Assembly: GCF_029846275.1 (NCBI RefSeq)
Contig: NZ_JARVWS010000003.1
Span: forward strand, 186,001-250,000
Length of the DNA: 64,000 bases
Source: Nocardioides sp. CER19
GTDB lineage: Bacteria; Actinomycetota; Actinomycetes; Propionibacteriales; Nocardioidaceae
Reading direction: 5' to 3'
Within the stretch, counting starts at the first letter, position 1; each line of letters begins with the position of its first letter. Made by a program: the position numbers and the translations under genes. The notes beneath the pieces are model-generated. The model made no database searches. It was not told where the DNA came from and was given only the letters and a program-made list of their open reading frames with translations. Positions 43,507 through 53,810 of the stretch are shown in pieces.

Positions 43507-44451
43507 TCAGCGCGAGATCAGCGGATCGAGCGCGACCGCGACGAACAGCAGCGAGAGGTAGAGGTTGCTGCTGTGGAACAGGTGCATCGGCCGGATGACG
43601 GACAGGTCCTCGGTCCCGCGGGCTCGGGCGAGCATCCGGTGCGCCTGGACGAGGAAGATCGCGCCGAGGACGACGGCGCAGACGGTGTAGAACACACCCG
43701 TGCCGGCGACCGGCCAGAGCAGCAGCGAGGTCGCGACCATCACCCACGAGTAGGCGACGATCTGCCACGCGACGACGCGGGCCGGCTTCACGACCGGCAG
43801 CATCGGGACGTCGACGTTGGCGTAGTCCTCGCGGTAGCGGAGGGCGAGCGCCCAAGTGTGCGGCGGGGTCCAGAAGAACACCACGCCGAAGAGGACGACG
43901 GGGGCCCAGGCCAGCGAGTCGGTGACGGCCGTCCAGCCGATGAGCGCCGGGAAGCAGCCGGCGATGCCGCCCCAGACGATGTTCTGGGCGGTACGACGCT
44001 TGAGCAGCATCGTGTAGACGAAGACGTAGAACGCGTTGGCGGTCACCGAGAGCACCGCGGAGAGCGGGTTCACGAACGCCCACAGGACGACCGTCGACAC
44101 GATGCCGAGCACGGTTCCGAAGACCAGGGCCGCGGCAGGCGACACGATGTGCCGCGGCAGCGCGCGGCGACGCGTGCGACGCATCTGCTCGTCGATGTCG
44201 CGGTCGTAGACGCAGTTGAAGACCGAGGCCGACCCGGCCGACAGGGTGCCGCCGACGACGGTGGCCAGGACCAGCCCGAGGGACGGGACGCCGCGCGCGG
44301 CGAAGAACATCACGGGTACGGTCGTCAGTAGGAGGAGCTCGATGACCCGGGGCTTCGTGAGGCCGACGTACGCGGCCACCACGTCCCGCATGGTCGCCCG
44401 AGCGGTTTCCTGGCGTTGGACGCGGGGAACCTGCTCGTCGACATAGGTCAC
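43507..44451 (-). CDS. ctaB: Protohaem IX farnesyltransferase (haem O synthase)
   Basis: Prenyltransferase of the UbiA superfamily that adds a farnesyl group to haem B, the step before CtaA; 314 aa with about nine helices. The first aspartate motif is NCVYDRDIDEQMRRT and the second region is YREDYANVDVPMLPVV. LTKPRVIELLLLTTVP near the N-terminus is a family signature. GTG 44451 follows a TAGACT hexamer by six bases, so the message is probably leaderless. Divergent from tkt. Confidence 0.95.
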   Translation of the reverse strand: MTYVDEQVPRVQRQETARATMRDVVAAYVGLTKPRVIELLLLTTVPVMFFAARGVPSLGLVLATVVGGTLSAGSASVFNCVYDRDIDEQMRRTRRRALPRHIVSPAAALVFGTVLGIVSTVVLWAFVNPLSAVLSVTANAFYVFVYTMLLKRRTAQNIVWGGIAGCFPALIGWTAVTDSLAWAPVVLFGVVFFWTPPHTWALALRYREDYANVDVPMLPVVKPARVVAWQIVAYSWVMVATSLLLWPVAGTGVFYTVCAVVLGAIFLVQAHRMLARARGTEDLSVIRPMHLFHSSNLYLSLLFVAVALDPLISR

Positions 44452-44457
44452 GTGGCG

Positions 44458-44463
44458 AGTCTA
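44458..44463 (-). promoter_or_regulatory. Putative -10 element (TAGACT) for ctaB
   Basis: The minus strand reads TAGACT six bases before GTG 44451. Confidence 0.55.
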
Positions 44464-44477
44464 AACCCGGGCATGAG

Positions 44478-44483
44478 TAGGCT
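44478..44483 (+). promoter_or_regulatory. Putative -10 element (TAGGCT) for the tkt operon
   Basis: TAGGCT would give a leader of about 40 bases with the AGAGGAAG ribosome site just before GTG 44530. Confidence 0.4.
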
Positions 44484-44529
44484 CGGAAATGGCCGTGTGG
44501 GCCGAGTGCACGATCGCGAGAGGAAGCCA

Positions 44530-46638
44530 GTGAACACCACCACCGAGCTCGAGTGGACCGATATCGACGACAAGGCGGTCGACACGATCCGCGTGTTGGC
44601 GATGGACGCCGTCCAGAAGGTCGGCAACGGCCATCCGGGCACCGCGATGAGTCTCGCGCCCGCCGCCTACCTGCTGTTCCAGAAGGTGATGCGCCACAAC
44701 CCGGCCAACCCCGACTGGATGGCCCGCGACCGCTTCGTGCTGAGCGCCGGCCACAGCTCGATCACGCTCTACATCCAGCTCTACCTGGGTGGCTTCGGCC
44801 TCGAGCTCGAGGACCTCAAGAGCCTCCGCACGTGGGGCTCGAAGACCCCGGGCCACCCGGAGTACGGCCACACCGCCGGCGTCGAGGTGACCACCGGCCC
44901 GCTGGGCCAGGGCGTCGGCAACGCCGTCGGCATGGCGATGGCCGCCCGTCGTGAGCGCGGCCTCCTCGACCCGACCTCGTCCGAGGACGACTCGATCTTC
45001 GCCCACCACGTCTACGCGATCGCCTCCGACGGCGACCTCGAGGAGGGCGTCAGCGGCGAGGCGTCGAGCATCGCCGGCACCCAGCGGCTCGGCAACCTCA
45101 CGGTCATCTACGACGCCAACCGGATCTCCATCGAGGGCGACACCGACGTGGCGTTCACCGAGGACGTCGCCAAGCGCTACGAGGCCTACGGCTGGCACGT
45201 CCAGACTGTCGACTGGACGCACGACGCGACGACCTACCAGGAGGACGTGCCCGCCCTCTTCGAGGCCATCAAGGCCGCCGAGGCCGAGACCGACAAGCCG
45301 TCGATCATCGTCCTGCGCACCGTCATCGCCTGGCCGGCCCCCAACGCCCAGGGCACCGGCAAGGCGCACGGCTCGGCACTCGGCGCCGACGAGGTCGCCG
45401 CCACCAAGAAGATCCTCGGCTTCGACCCCGAGCAGCACTTCGAGGTCCCCGAGGACGTCCTCTCCCACACCCGCGGCCTGCTGGAGCGGGGCAAGGCCTG
45501 GGAGGCCGACTGGGAGAAGCAGTACGCCGCCTGGGCCGGCGCCAACGCCGACCGGGCCCAGATCCTCCACCGGATGCGCACCCGCGCCGTACCGGAAGGC
45601 CTCGAGGCGGCCCTGCCGACGTTCGACGCCGACGAGAAGGGCATCGCGACGCGGGCCGCGTTCGGCAAGACGCTCAACGCCGTCGCCGACCTGATGCCCG
45701 AGCTGTGGGGTGGCTCGGCCGACCTGGCCGAGTCCAACAACACCACCATCGAGGGCGCCAAGTCCTTCATCCCGAAGGACCGCTCCACGAACCTCTGGGA
45801 CGGCGACCCGCTCGAGGGCCGCGTGCTCCACTTCGGCATCCGCGAGCACGGCATGGGCGCGATCATGAACGGCATCGCCGTCCACGGCGGCACCCGCGTC
45901 TTCGGCGGCACCTTCCTCACCTTCTCGGACTACATGCGCGGCTCGGTCCGCGTGGCCTCGCTGATGCAGGCGCCGGTCATCTACATCTGGACCCACGACT
46001 CCATCGGGCTCGGCGAGGACGGCCCGACCCACCAGCCGATCGAGCACCTGTGGGCCCTGCGCGGGATCCCGGGCCTCGACATCGTCCGGCCGGGTGATGC
46101 CAACGAGGTCGCGGCTGCGTGGCACCAGATCCTGAAGAACTCCGACCGCCCCGCCGGCTTCGTGCTGAGCCGTCAGGCGATGCCGACCTTCCCCCGCGGC
46201 GAGCAGGGCTTCGCCACCACCGAGAACGTCGGCAAGGGCGGCTACGTCCTCATCGAGGCCGACGGCGGCCAGCCCGACGTCATCCTCATCGGCACCGGCT
46301 CGGAGCTGCAGCTCGCGGTCAAGGCGCGTGAGCAGCTCAAGGCGGACGGCATCAACGCCCGCGTCGTCTCGATGCCGTCGATCGAGTGGTTCGAGCAGCA
46401 GACCCAGGCCTACCGCGACGAGGTCCTCCCGCCGACCGTCAAGGCACGCGTCAGCGTCGAGGCCGGCATCCGCCAGGGCTGGCGCGAGTACGTCGGCGAC
46501 GCCGGCCGCATGGTCAGCATCGAGCACTACGGCGCCTCCGCCGACGCCGCTCGCGTCTTCAAGGAGTTCGGCTTCACCCCCGACGCCGTCGCCCAGGCGG
46601 CCAAGGACAGCATCGACGCCGTGGCGAAGCAGGCATAA
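44530..46638 (+). CDS. tkt: Transketolase
   Basis: Thiamine-diphosphate enzyme moving two-carbon units between sugars in the non-oxidative pentose phosphate pathway, 702 aa. The N-terminal motif is [19 protein letters not shown], the ThDP-binding GDG motif is [14 protein letters not shown] and the PYR domain contains [19 protein letters not shown] and [18 protein letters not shown] 44530 has an AGAGGAAG ribosome site. It is the first gene of the tkt-tal-pgi-zwf-opcA-pgl block. Confidence 0.97.
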   Translation: MNTTTELEWTDIDDKAVDTIRVLAMDAVQKVGNGHPGTAMSLAPAAYLLFQKVMRHNPANPDWMARDRFVLSAGHSSITLYIQLYLGGFGLELEDLKSLRTWGSKTPGHPEYGHTAGVEVTTGPLGQGVGNAVGMAMAARRERGLLDPTSSEDDSIFAHHVYAIASDGDLEEGVSGEASSIAGTQRLGNLTVIYDANRISIEGDTDVAFTEDVAKRYEAYGWHVQTVDWTHDATTYQEDVPALFEAIKAAEAETDKPSIIVLRTVIAWPAPNAQGTGKAHGSALGADEVAATKKILGFDPEQHFEVPEDVLSHTRGLLERGKAWEADWEKQYAAWAGANADRAQILHRMRTRAVPEGLEAALPTFDADEKGIATRAAFGKTLNAVADLMPELWGGSADLAESNNTTIEGAKSFIPKDRSTNLWDGDPLEGRVLHFGIREHGMGAIMNGIAVHGGTRVFGGTFLTFSDYMRGSVRVASLMQAPVIYIWTHDSIGLGEDGPTHQPIEHLWALRGIPGLDIVRPGDANEVAAAWHQILKNSDRPAGFVLSRQAMPTFPRGEQGFATTENVGKGGYVLIEADGGQPDVILIGTGSELQLAVKAREQLKADGINARVVSMPSIEWFEQQTQAYRDEVLPPTVKARVSVEAGIRQGWREYVGDAGRMVSIEHYGASADAARVFKEFGFTPDAVAQAAKDSIDAVAKQA

Positions 46639-46682
46639 GGCAACCGGCAACCGCGTTCTACTCGCGATTCGAAGGAGAAACT

Positions 46683-47801
46683 GTGAGTACTCAGAGCGAT
46701 CGTCTCAAGGCGCTGGCCGACGCCGGCGTGTCCATCTGGCTCGACGACCTGTCCCGTGAGCGGATCGAGACCGGCAACCTGGCCGACCTCGTCAAGGAGA
46801 AGTCGGTGGTCGGTGTCACGACCAACCCGACGATCTTCGCCGCCGCCATCGCCAACGGTGAGCGCTACGACGACCAGGTCCGTCGCCTCGTCGGCGACGG
46901 CGCCGACGTCGACAAGGTCATCTTCGAGCTGACCACGGAGGACGTCCGCAACGCCTGCGACATCCTCGCGCCGGTCGCCGAGTCGACCAAGGACGACGGC
47001 CGCGTCTCGATCGAGGTCGAGCCCACGCTCGCCAACGAGACCCAGGCGACCATCGACAGCGCGAAGGCGCTGTGGGCGGCCGTCGACCGGCCGAACGTCC
47101 TCATCAAGATCCCGGCCACCCTCGAGGGTCTGCCGGCGATCACCGCGGCGATCGCCGAGGGCATCAGCGTCAACGTGACGCTGATCTTCTCGACCGAGCG
47201 CTACCGCCAGGTCATGGACGCCTACCTCAGCGGTCTCGAGCAGGCCAAGGAGGCGGGCATCGACCTGTCCACCATCCGCTCGGTCGCGTCGTTCTTCGTC
47301 AGCCGCGTCGACACCGAGATCGACGCGCGCCTGGAGAAGCTCGGCAGCGACGAGGCGCTGGCGCTGCGCGGCAAGTCCGCCGTCGCGAACGCCCGGCTCG
47401 CCTACGCCGCCTTCCAGGAGGTCTTCTCGTCCGAGCGCTGGCAGGTTCTCGCGGCGGCCGGCGCCAACGCGCAGCGGCCGCTGTGGGCGTCCACCGGCGT
47501 GAAGAACCCGGCGTACCCGGACACGCTCTACGTGACCGATCTCGTCGTCGCCGACACCGTCAACACGATGCCCGAGAAGACGCTGGACGCCTTCGGCGAC
47601 CACGGCGAGCTCCAGGGCGACCAGGTCACCGGCCGGGCCGCCGAGGCGCAGGCCGTCTTCGACCAGATCGCCGCCGCGGGCGTCGACCTCGACGACGTCT
47701 TCCTCACCCTCGAGACCGAGGGCGTCGACAAGTTCAAGGCGTCCTGGATCGAGCTGCTCGACACCGTCAAGGGGCAGATGGCGCAGGCGGCCGGCGCGTG
47801 A
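46683..47801 (+). CDS. tal: Transaldolase
   Basis: Transfers a three-carbon unit between sugar phosphates, 372 aa (the longer TalAB/actinobacterial type). The Schiff-base lysine is in [21 protein letters not shown] and [14 protein letters not shown] are family signatures. AAGGAG at 46672-46677 supports GTG 46683. Its stop overlaps the pgi start by four bases. Confidence 0.96.
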   Translation: MSTQSDRLKALADAGVSIWLDDLSRERIETGNLADLVKEKSVVGVTTNPTIFAAAIANGERYDDQVRRLVGDGADVDKVIFELTTEDVRNACDILAPVAESTKDDGRVSIEVEPTLANETQATIDSAKALWAAVDRPNVLIKIPATLEGLPAITAAIAEGISVNVTLIFSTERYRQVMDAYLSGLEQAKEAGIDLSTIRSVASFFVSRVDTEIDARLEKLGSDEALALRGKSAVANARLAYAAFQEVFSSERWQVLAAAGANAQRPLWASTGVKNPAYPDTLYVTDLVVADTVNTMPEKTLDAFGDHGELQGDQVTGRAAEAQAVFDQIAAAGVDLDDVFLTLETEGVDKFKASWIELLDTVKGQMAQAAGA

Positions 47802-49465
47802 CGGCTACGGCCACCACCGGACCGGTCGACCCGACGACGACTGACGCCTGGCAACGACTGGCCGCGCTGGCCGAGGGGTTCTCCCCCGACCTGCGCGGCT
47901 GGTTCGCCGCCGACCCGGGCCGCGCCGAGCGGCTCACCTTCGACGCCGCCGACCTCCACGTCGACCTGTCGAAGGGCCTGGTCGATGCCGACGTCCTCGC
48001 CGCGCTCGTGGCGCTGAGCGAGGAGGTCGGCCTCGCTGAGCGTCGCGACGCGATGTTCCGGGGCGACCACGTGAACGTGACCGAGGACCGCGCCGTCCTG
48101 CACACGGCGCTCCGACTGCCGGCCGACGCCTCGCTGGTGGTCGACGGCACCGACGTCGTACCCGAGGTCCACGAGGTGCTCCGGCGCGTCTACGACTTCG
48201 CGGAGCGGGTCCGTTCCGGCGCGTGGACGGGCGTCACCGGCCAGCGCATCCGGACAGTCGTCAACATCGGCATCGGCGGGTCCGACCTCGGTCCGGTGAT
48301 GGCCTACGAGGCGCTGGCGCCCTACCGGCACGCCGAGATCGAGTGCCGGTTCATCAGCAACATCGACCCGACCGACGCGGCCACCACGCTGGCCGGGCTG
48401 GACCCGGAGAGCACGCTCTTCATCGTGTCCAGCAAGACGTTCGGCACGCTGGAGACGCTCACGAACGCCCGGCTCTGCAAGGCCTGGCTGCTCGAGCAGC
48501 TCGGGTCGGGGGTGGACGAGAAGGCAGCGATCGAGAAGCACTTCGTCGCCGTCTCCACCGCTCTCGACAAGGTGGCCGACTTCGGGATCGACCCCGCCAA
48601 CGCATTCGGCTTCTGGGACTGGGTCGGCGGACGCTACTCGGTCGACTCGGCGATCGGCACCTCGCTGGTCGTCGCGATCGGCCCCGAGCGGTTCGCCGAG
48701 TTCCTCGCCGGCATGCACGCGATGGACGAGCACTTCCGCACGACCGACACCGCGTCCAACGTGCCGGCGCTGATGGGTCTCCTCAACATCTGGTACGCCG
48801 ACTTCCTGGGCGCGCAGACGCACGCGGTGCTGCCGTACTCGCAGCTGCTGCACCGCTTCCCGGCCTACCTCCAGCAGCTGACGATGGAGTCCAACGGCAA
48901 GGGCGTCCGCTGGGACGGCACGCCCGTCACCACGGAGACCGGTGAGGTGTTCTGGGGCGAGCCCGGCACCAACGGCCAGCACGCGTTCTACCAGCTGATC
49001 CATCAGAGCACCCGGCTGATCCCGGCGGACTTCATCGCGTTCGCGAACCCCGCCTACCCGCTGCGGGACGGCGAGACCGACGTCCACGAGCTGTTCCTCG
49101 CCAACTTCCTCGCGCAGACGCGTGCGCTCGCGTTCGGGAAGACCGCTGACGAGGTGCGGGCCGAGGGAACGGCCGAGGCGATCGTGCCGGCGCGGGTGTT
49201 CACCGGCAACCGGCCGACCGCGTCGATCGTCGCGGCCGACCTGACCCCGTCGGTGCTCGGCCAGCTGATCGCGCTCTACGAGCACATCACGTTCACGCAG
49301 GGCGTGGTGTGGGGCATCGACAGCTTCGACCAGTGGGGCGTCGAGCTCGGCAAGCAGCTCGCCGTGCAGATCAGTCCCGCCATCGCCGGCGACGCCGAGG
49401 TGGCCGCCCAGCAGGACCCGTCCACACGGGCGCTGATCGACTACTACCGCGCTCATCGACGGTGA
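47798..49465 (+). CDS. pgi: Glucose-6-phosphate isomerase
   Basis: Interconverts glucose-6-phosphate and fructose-6-phosphate, linking glycolysis with the pentose phosphate block; 555 aa. Signatures are [22 protein letters not shown], the catalytic [20 protein letters not shown] and [17 protein letters not shown]. The GTG start overlaps tal (GTGA). Its position between tal and zwf makes co-expression with the pathway likely. Confidence 0.96.
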   Translation: MTATATTGPVDPTTTDAWQRLAALAEGFSPDLRGWFAADPGRAERLTFDAADLHVDLSKGLVDADVLAALVALSEEVGLAERRDAMFRGDHVNVTEDRAVLHTALRLPADASLVVDGTDVVPEVHEVLRRVYDFAERVRSGAWTGVTGQRIRTVVNIGIGGSDLGPVMAYEALAPYRHAEIECRFISNIDPTDAATTLAGLDPESTLFIVSSKTFGTLETLTNARLCKAWLLEQLGSGVDEKAAIEKHFVAVSTALDKVADFGIDPANAFGFWDWVGGRYSVDSAIGTSLVVAIGPERFAEFLAGMHAMDEHFRTTDTASNVPALMGLLNIWYADFLGAQTHAVLPYSQLLHRFPAYLQQLTMESNGKGVRWDGTPVTTETGEVFWGEPGTNGQHAFYQLIHQSTRLIPADFIAFANPAYPLRDGETDVHELFLANFLAQTRALAFGKTADEVRAEGTAEAIVPARVFTGNRPTASIVAADLTPSVLGQLIALYEHITFTQGVVWGIDSFDQWGVELGKQLAVQISPAIAGDAEVAAQQDPSTRALIDYYRAHRR

Positions 49466-49472
49466 GCCCACG

Positions 49473-51005
49473 GTGACCCCGAATCCGCTGCGGGTCCCGC
49501 AGGACCGCCGGCTCCCCCGCATCGCCGGCCCCTGCGGGCTCGTGCTGTTCGGCGTCACCGGAGACCTCTCGCGCAAGAAGGTCATGCCGGCGATCTACGA
49601 CCTCGCCAACCGTGGGCTGCTGCCGCCCGGGTTCGCCCTCACCGGGTTCGCGCGCCGCGAGTGGGCCGACCAGGACTTCGCCCAGGTGGTCCACGACGCG
49701 GTGAAGGCGCACGCGCGCACGGAGTTCCGCGAGGAGGTTTGGCGGCAGCTGTCCGAGGGGTTCCGCTTCATCCCGGGTGACTTCGACGACGACGTCGCCT
49801 TCGAGAGGCTCCGTCGCACGATCGACGAGCTGGACCAGGTCCGCGGCACCGGCGGCAACCACGCGTTCTACCTGGCCATCCCGCCACGGTTCTTCGGCGA
49901 CGTCGTCGGCCAGCTCAAGGAGCACGGCCTGGCCGACCCGGCCTCGGACTCGTGGCGGCGCGTGGTCGTCGAGAAGCCCTTCGGCCACGACCTCGCCTCC
50001 GCCCAGGAGCTCAACCGCGTCCTCGACACCGCCTTCCCCGACGCCTCGGTCTTCCGGATCGACCACTACCTGGGCAAGGAGACGGTCCAGAACATCCTGG
50101 CGTTCCGGTTCGCCAACACGATGTTCGAGCCGATCTGGAACAACAACTACGTCGACCACGTCCAGATCACGATGGCCGAGGACGTCGGGATCGGCGGACG
50201 GGCCGGCTACTACGACGGCATCGGCGCCGCACGCGACGTCATCCAGAACCATCTCCTCCAGCTGATGGCGCTGGTCGCGATGGAGGAGCCGACCTCGTTC
50301 GACGCCGCCGCGCTGCGCATCGAGAAGCAGAAGGTGCTCTCGTCGGTCGTCCTCCCCCGGGACCTGTCGCGCCACACCGCGCGCGGGCAGTACGCCGCGG
50401 GCTGGGCCGGTGGCGAGAAGGTCATCGGCTTCCGCGAGGAGGAGGGCATCGACCGGCGGTCGACTACCGAGACGTTCGCCGCCGTGAAGCTCGGCATCGA
50501 CACGCGGCGCTGGGCGGGCGTCCCGTTCTACCTGCGCACCGGCAAGCGCCTCGGCCGACGCGTGACCGAGGTGGCGGTCGTCTTCAAGGCCGCGCCGCAC
50601 CTGCCGTTCGCTGCGACCTCGACCGCCGAGCTCACCCAGAACGCCCTGGTCATCCGGATCCAGCCCGACGAGGGGATCACGACCCGCTTCGGCTCGAAGG
50701 TGCCCGGGACGGCCATGGAGATCCGCGACGTCAACATGGACTTCGCCTACGGCGGGTCCTTCACGGAGTCCTCGCCGGAGGCCTACGAACGCCTCATCCT
50801 GGACGTGCTGCTCGGCGACCCGCCGCTCTTCCCGCGCCACGAGGAGGTCGAGCTGTCCTGGCGCATCCTCGACCCCGTGCTCGACCACTGGGCGGAGCGT
50901 GACGCGTCCGGCCGCGGCCCCGACGAGTACGCCTCCGGTGGCTGGGGACCCGACTCCGCCGACCAGATGCTGGAGCGCGACGGTCGCGCCTGGAGGCGCC
51001 CGTGA
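49473..51005 (+). CDS. zwf: Glucose-6-phosphate 1-dehydrogenase
   Basis: First oxidative step of the pentose phosphate pathway, making NADPH; 510 aa. The nucleotide-binding motif GVTGDLSRKK is near residue 27 and the substrate site RIDHYLGKETVQN near residue 195. The second domain holds EEGIDRRSTTETFAA and LRTGKRL. It overlaps opcA by four bases. Confidence 0.97.
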   Translation: MTPNPLRVPQDRRLPRIAGPCGLVLFGVTGDLSRKKVMPAIYDLANRGLLPPGFALTGFARREWADQDFAQVVHDAVKAHARTEFREEVWRQLSEGFRFIPGDFDDDVAFERLRRTIDELDQVRGTGGNHAFYLAIPPRFFGDVVGQLKEHGLADPASDSWRRVVVEKPFGHDLASAQELNRVLDTAFPDASVFRIDHYLGKETVQNILAFRFANTMFEPIWNNNYVDHVQITMAEDVGIGGRAGYYDGIGAARDVIQNHLLQLMALVAMEEPTSFDAAALRIEKQKVLSSVVLPRDLSRHTARGQYAAGWAGGEKVIGFREEEGIDRRSTTETFAAVKLGIDTRRWAGVPFYLRTGKRLGRRVTEVAVVFKAAPHLPFAATSTAELTQNALVIRIQPDEGITTRFGSKVPGTAMEIRDVNMDFAYGGSFTESSPEAYERLILDVLLGDPPLFPRHEEVELSWRILDPVLDHWAERDASGRGPDEYASGGWGPDSADQMLERDGRAWRRP

Positions 51006-51931
51006 TCGCGATCGAGCAGACCAACGCGGCCGGGATCGCGGCCGCGCTCGTGCGGGCCCGCCGCAACGCGGGCTCGCCGGCCATGGGCATGGTGCTGACG
51101 CTCGTCATCATCGTCGAGGACGAGTACGCCGACGTCGCGCTCGACCAGACCCGGCAGGCGTCCCGCGAGCATCCCGCCCGCGTCCTCGCGGTCGTGCTCG
51201 GCGACAAGCGCGGGCGTGGCTCGGTGAGCGCGTCCGTCGGGATCGGCGGTGGCTGGGGCGGCGAGACGGCGCTCATCACGCTCACCGGCGAAGTCGCGAA
51301 GCACCCGGAGTCCGTCGTGCTCCCGCTGCTGCTGCCGGACTCCCCCGTCGTCGTCTGGTGGCCGCACGACGCGCCGCCCGACCCGGCGGCCGACCCGCTG
51401 GGGCGCCTCGCGCAGCGCCGGATCACCGACAGCGCCGCGGTGGCCCGCAACAAGTCACGGGTCCTCGCCGAGCTGTGCGCGGCGCACGCGCCCGGCAACA
51501 CGGACCTCGCGTGGACCCGGCTCACCCCGTGGCGCGCCCTGCTGGCAGCGGCGCTCGACCAGCACCCGCTCAAGGTCACCGGCGCCTCGGTCTCCGCCGA
51601 GCGCGGCAACCCGAGCGCCGACCTGCTCGGCGCGTGGCTCGAGGACCGCCTCAAGGTCGCGGTCGCCCGGCACGTCTCCGACGGGCCGGGGATCACCCAG
51701 GTCACGCTCGACACCAAGGCCGGCCCGATCCGCATCTCGCGCCCGGACGGCCGCCTCGCGACCTTCACGACCCCCAATCGGCCGGACCGTCCGATCGCCC
51801 TCAAGCGACGCGACGTTCCGGAGCTGCTCGCCGAGGAGCTGCGCCGCCTCGACGAGGACGACGTCTACGCCGCCACCGCGCGGCGACTCGCCAACCCCTC
51901 CGCGCGCCCCACCAGGAAGAAGGCACGATGA
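51002..51931 (+). CDS. opcA: Glucose-6-phosphate dehydrogenase assembly protein
   Basis: Actinobacterial and cyanobacterial factor needed for full activity of Zwf, 309 aa. The segments NKSRVLAELCAAHAPGNTDLAWTRLTPWR and PDSPVVVWWPHDAP are conserved in OpcA. It has no known catalytic site. It is coupled to zwf (GTGA) and to pgl (ATGA), as in other actinobacteria. Confidence 0.94.
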   Translation: MIAIEQTNAAGIAAALVRARRNAGSPAMGMVLTLVIIVEDEYADVALDQTRQASREHPARVLAVVLGDKRGRGSVSASVGIGGGWGGETALITLTGEVAKHPESVVLPLLLPDSPVVVWWPHDAPPDPAADPLGRLAQRRITDSAAVARNKSRVLAELCAAHAPGNTDLAWTRLTPWRALLAAALDQHPLKVTGASVSAERGNPSADLLGAWLEDRLKVAVARHVSDGPGITQVTLDTKAGPIRISRPDGRLATFTTPNRPDRPIALKRRDVPELLAEELRRLDEDDVYAATARRLANPSARPTRKKAR

Positions 51932-52659
51932 CCCAGAACGACGCCCGCGTCGAGGTGCACGAGGACGCCGCCGCGCTCTCCACGGCCGTGGCCGGCGAGC
52001 TGCTCAGCCGGATCGCCGACCGCCAGGCGGCCGGCGACGTTCCCCACATCGTGCTCACCGGGGGCTCGATCGCCGAGACCATCCACCGCGAGGTCGCCCG
52101 GCTGTCTCCGGAGTCCGGCGTCGACTGGGGCGCCGTGGAGCTGTGGTTCGGCGACGAGCGGTTCGTCGCCCCCGACTCCGCCGACCGCAACGTGGGACAG
52201 GCGCGTGCCGCGTTCATCGACGAGGTCGGCGTACCCGCGCACCGCGTCCACGCCATGCCGTCGACCGCCGACGTCGTCGACACCGACGAAGGCGCCGAGG
52301 CCTACGAGGCGGAGCTCCACGAGCACGGTCCCGAGCTGTTCGACATCCTCATGCTCGGCATCGGCCCCGACGGACACATCGCCTCCCTCTTCCCGGGCTT
52401 CGACCAGCTCGACGTGTCGGACCGTACGACGGTCGGCGTGACAGGCTCGCCCAAGCCGCCGCCGGAGCGGATCAGCCTGACCCTTCCGCGGCTCAACAAG
52501 TCGACGTCGGTGTGGTTCCTGGTCTCCGGGAGTGGCAAGGCCGAGGCCGTCGCCGGCGCCCTGGGCGGCCGTGACCCCCACGAGATCCCGGCGGCCGGTG
52601 TCACGGGCCGTGAGGAGACCATCTGGTTCCTCGACCGGGAGTCCGCCTCGGCCCTCTGA
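51928..52659 (+). CDS. pgl: 6-phosphogluconolactonase
   Basis: DevB-type lactonase hydrolysing the product of Zwf, 243 aa. The glycine loop LTGGSIAETIHRE, WFGDERFVAPDSADRN and LGIGPDGHIASLFPG (with the catalytic Asp/His) are all present. The ATG overlaps opcA. It is the last gene of the block and is followed by a 204-base gap containing two small hairpins. Confidence 0.95.
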   Translation: MTQNDARVEVHEDAAALSTAVAGELLSRIADRQAAGDVPHIVLTGGSIAETIHREVARLSPESGVDWGAVELWFGDERFVAPDSADRNVGQARAAFIDEVGVPAHRVHAMPSTADVVDTDEGAEAYEAELHEHGPELFDILMLGIGPDGHIASLFPGFDQLDVSDRTTVGVTGSPKPPPERISLTLPRLNKSTSVWFLVSGSGKAEAVAGALGGRDPHEIPAAGVTGREETIWFLDRESASAL

Positions 52660-52693
52660 CGGGTACGTCACCCTCAGGTCCGCCTACCGGTCA

Positions 52694-52709
52694 TGGCCCG
52701 TCCGGGCCA
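52694..52709. terminator. Small hairpin after pgl
   Basis: TGGCCC-gtcc-GGGCCA, 35 bases after the pgl stop. Short and without a U-tract, so only a possible terminator. The rest of the 52660-52863 gap shows no ORF I can support. Confidence 0.35.
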
Positions 52710-52819
52710 CCCCGGCGACGTGCAGCGGGGCTCGGACCGACCACTCGGCCCGACCGGCCCGGGCGGTTTCTCGGAGACCTGCTCAGCCCCAGCCGGTCCC
52801 GGGCGATCGAAGAGGGGAC

Positions 52820-52835
52820 GCCGACAGCGGTCGGC
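52820..52835 (+). other. Stem-loop in the likely leader of the small gene at 52864
   Basis: gccgac-agcg-gtcggc, 28 bases before GTG 52864. It may be a leader structure or a coincidence of composition. Confidence 0.3.
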
Positions 52836-52863
52836 ACGTCACCGACGACTCGAGGACTGAGCA

Positions 52864-53106
52864 GTGAGCACCCACGGCACCGGCCAGGACGCACAGATCG
52901 CGGCCGCGATCACGGCGCAGCGGATGGAACGGATCGACACCTGCGAGTGGGCCTCGCCGGCGGTCAGGGACGTCCTGGCGGAGTACGCCGCCGACCTGCG
53001 CGCCTCGATCCCGCTCTCGGTCGGCCTCGACCGGATCCGGCGCGCCATCGAGGCCGACCGGGCCGAGCGGCGTACCGCCGAGCAGACCGTCCGCCTCGTG
53101 TCCTGA
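52864..53106 (+). CDS. Small hypothetical protein (80 aa)
   Basis: Not recognised. The sequence is mostly helical and charged (VRDVLAEYAADLRASIPLSVGLDRIRRAIEADRAERR), soluble, with one cysteine. It is followed after eight bases by a strong hairpin, which supports it being a real transcription unit, and its GTG has gagga eight bases upstream. It has no operon partner on this strand. Confidence 0.6.
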   Translation: MSTHGTGQDAQIAAAITAQRMERIDTCEWASPAVRDVLAEYAADLRASIPLSVGLDRIRRAIEADRAERRTAEQTVRLVS

Positions 53107-53113
53107 CGAACGC

Positions 53114-53150
53114 ACCGGGGCCGCCACCCCGAAGGGATGGCGGCCCCGGT
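53114..53150. terminator. Strong hairpin between convergent 52864 gene and rbpA
   Basis: Perfect 13-bp arms (accggggccgcca 53114-53126, complement 53138-53150) with an 11-base loop. It lies 8 bases after one stop and 16 bases beyond the other, the expected place for a two-way terminator. No U-tract. Confidence 0.75.
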
Positions 53151-53166
53151 GTCGTCGTCTGACTCG

Positions 53167-53526
53167 TCAGAAGATGATGTCGCCGGACTTCCGACGCGAG
53201 CGCAGGAGCTGGATCGCCTCGTCGAGGATGACCTCGGCCTCCGCGTCGGTGCGCCGCTCCTTCACATAGGCGAGGTGCGTCTTGTAGGGCTCGATCTTCG
53301 GCGCCGGCGGCGGGTTGTCCGAGTCGAGGCTCGCGGGCAGACCGCACTTGGGGCAGTCCCACGAGTCGGGGGCCGTCGCCTCGACAGCGAACGTCACCAC
53401 CGACCGGTGCTCGTGCGCGCAGAAGTAGATGACCGCCTTGCGCGGAGCTGCCTCGCCCCGCTCGGCCTCACCCATCGGACCGGCACCGACCCGGCTTCCC
53501 CGGATCGCGTTGCCACCACCAGCCAC
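53167..53526 (-). CDS. rbpA: RNA polymerase-binding protein RbpA
   Basis: Actinobacterial transcription activator that binds the sigma factor and stabilises the open promoter complex; 119 aa. It has the N-terminal tail (NAIRGSRVGAG), a zinc-ribbon core with cysteines in YFCAHEH and DCPKCGLPA, and the C-terminal sigma-interaction helix (RTDAEAEVILDEAIQLLRSRR). It is read from a GTG 20 bases after secG ends. Confidence 0.94.
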   Translation of the reverse strand: MAGGGNAIRGSRVGAGPMGEAERGEAAPRKAVIYFCAHEHRSVVTFAVEATAPDSWDCPKCGLPASLDSDNPPPAPKIEPYKTHLAYVKERRTDAEAEVILDEAIQLLRSRRKSGDIIF

Positions 53527-53546
53527 GTTCGTCCCTTTCGGATTTC

Positions 53547-53780
53547 TCAGTAGGCCTTGAGCAGGCCGAGCGCGATGACACAGGCGAACCAGATGACGCC
53601 GATGCCGACCGTCAGCCTGTCCAGGTTCCGTTCGGCGATGGAGGACCCCCCGAGCGAGCTGGAGACACCACCGCCGAACATGTCCGAGAGACCGCCGCCA
53701 CGGCCCTTGTGGAGAAGGACCAGCAGGATCATCAGCGCACTCGCGATGACCAGGATGATGGTGAAGAGCGTTTCCAGCAC
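53547..53780 (-). CDS. secG: Preprotein translocase subunit SecG
   Basis: Small membrane subunit of the Sec channel, 77 aa with two helices (LFTIILVIASALMILLVLLHKG and LTVGIGVIWFACVIALGLL). Between them is the Gly/Ser-rich loop LSDMFGGGVSSSLGGSS typical of SecG. A TAGGAT hexamer six bases before the GTG suggests its own leaderless promoter, although it follows tpiA closely as in other actinobacteria. Confidence 0.95.
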   Translation of the reverse strand: MLETLFTIILVIASALMILLVLLHKGRGGGLSDMFGGGVSSSLGGSSIAERNLDRLTVGIGVIWFACVIALGLLKAY

Positions 53781-53786
53781 GTGGGG

Positions 53787-53792
53787 ATCCTA
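53787..53792 (-). promoter_or_regulatory. Putative -10 element (TAGGAT) for secG
   Basis: The minus strand reads TAGGAT six bases before GTG 53780. Confidence 0.5.
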
Positions 53793-53810
53793 CGTCACGT
53801 CGGGTGATGC

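Noticed and set aside
44461..46650. 729-codon open frame antisense to tkt
   Set aside because: Shadow of the transketolase frame; no recognisable domain and extreme Val/Asp/Gly composition.
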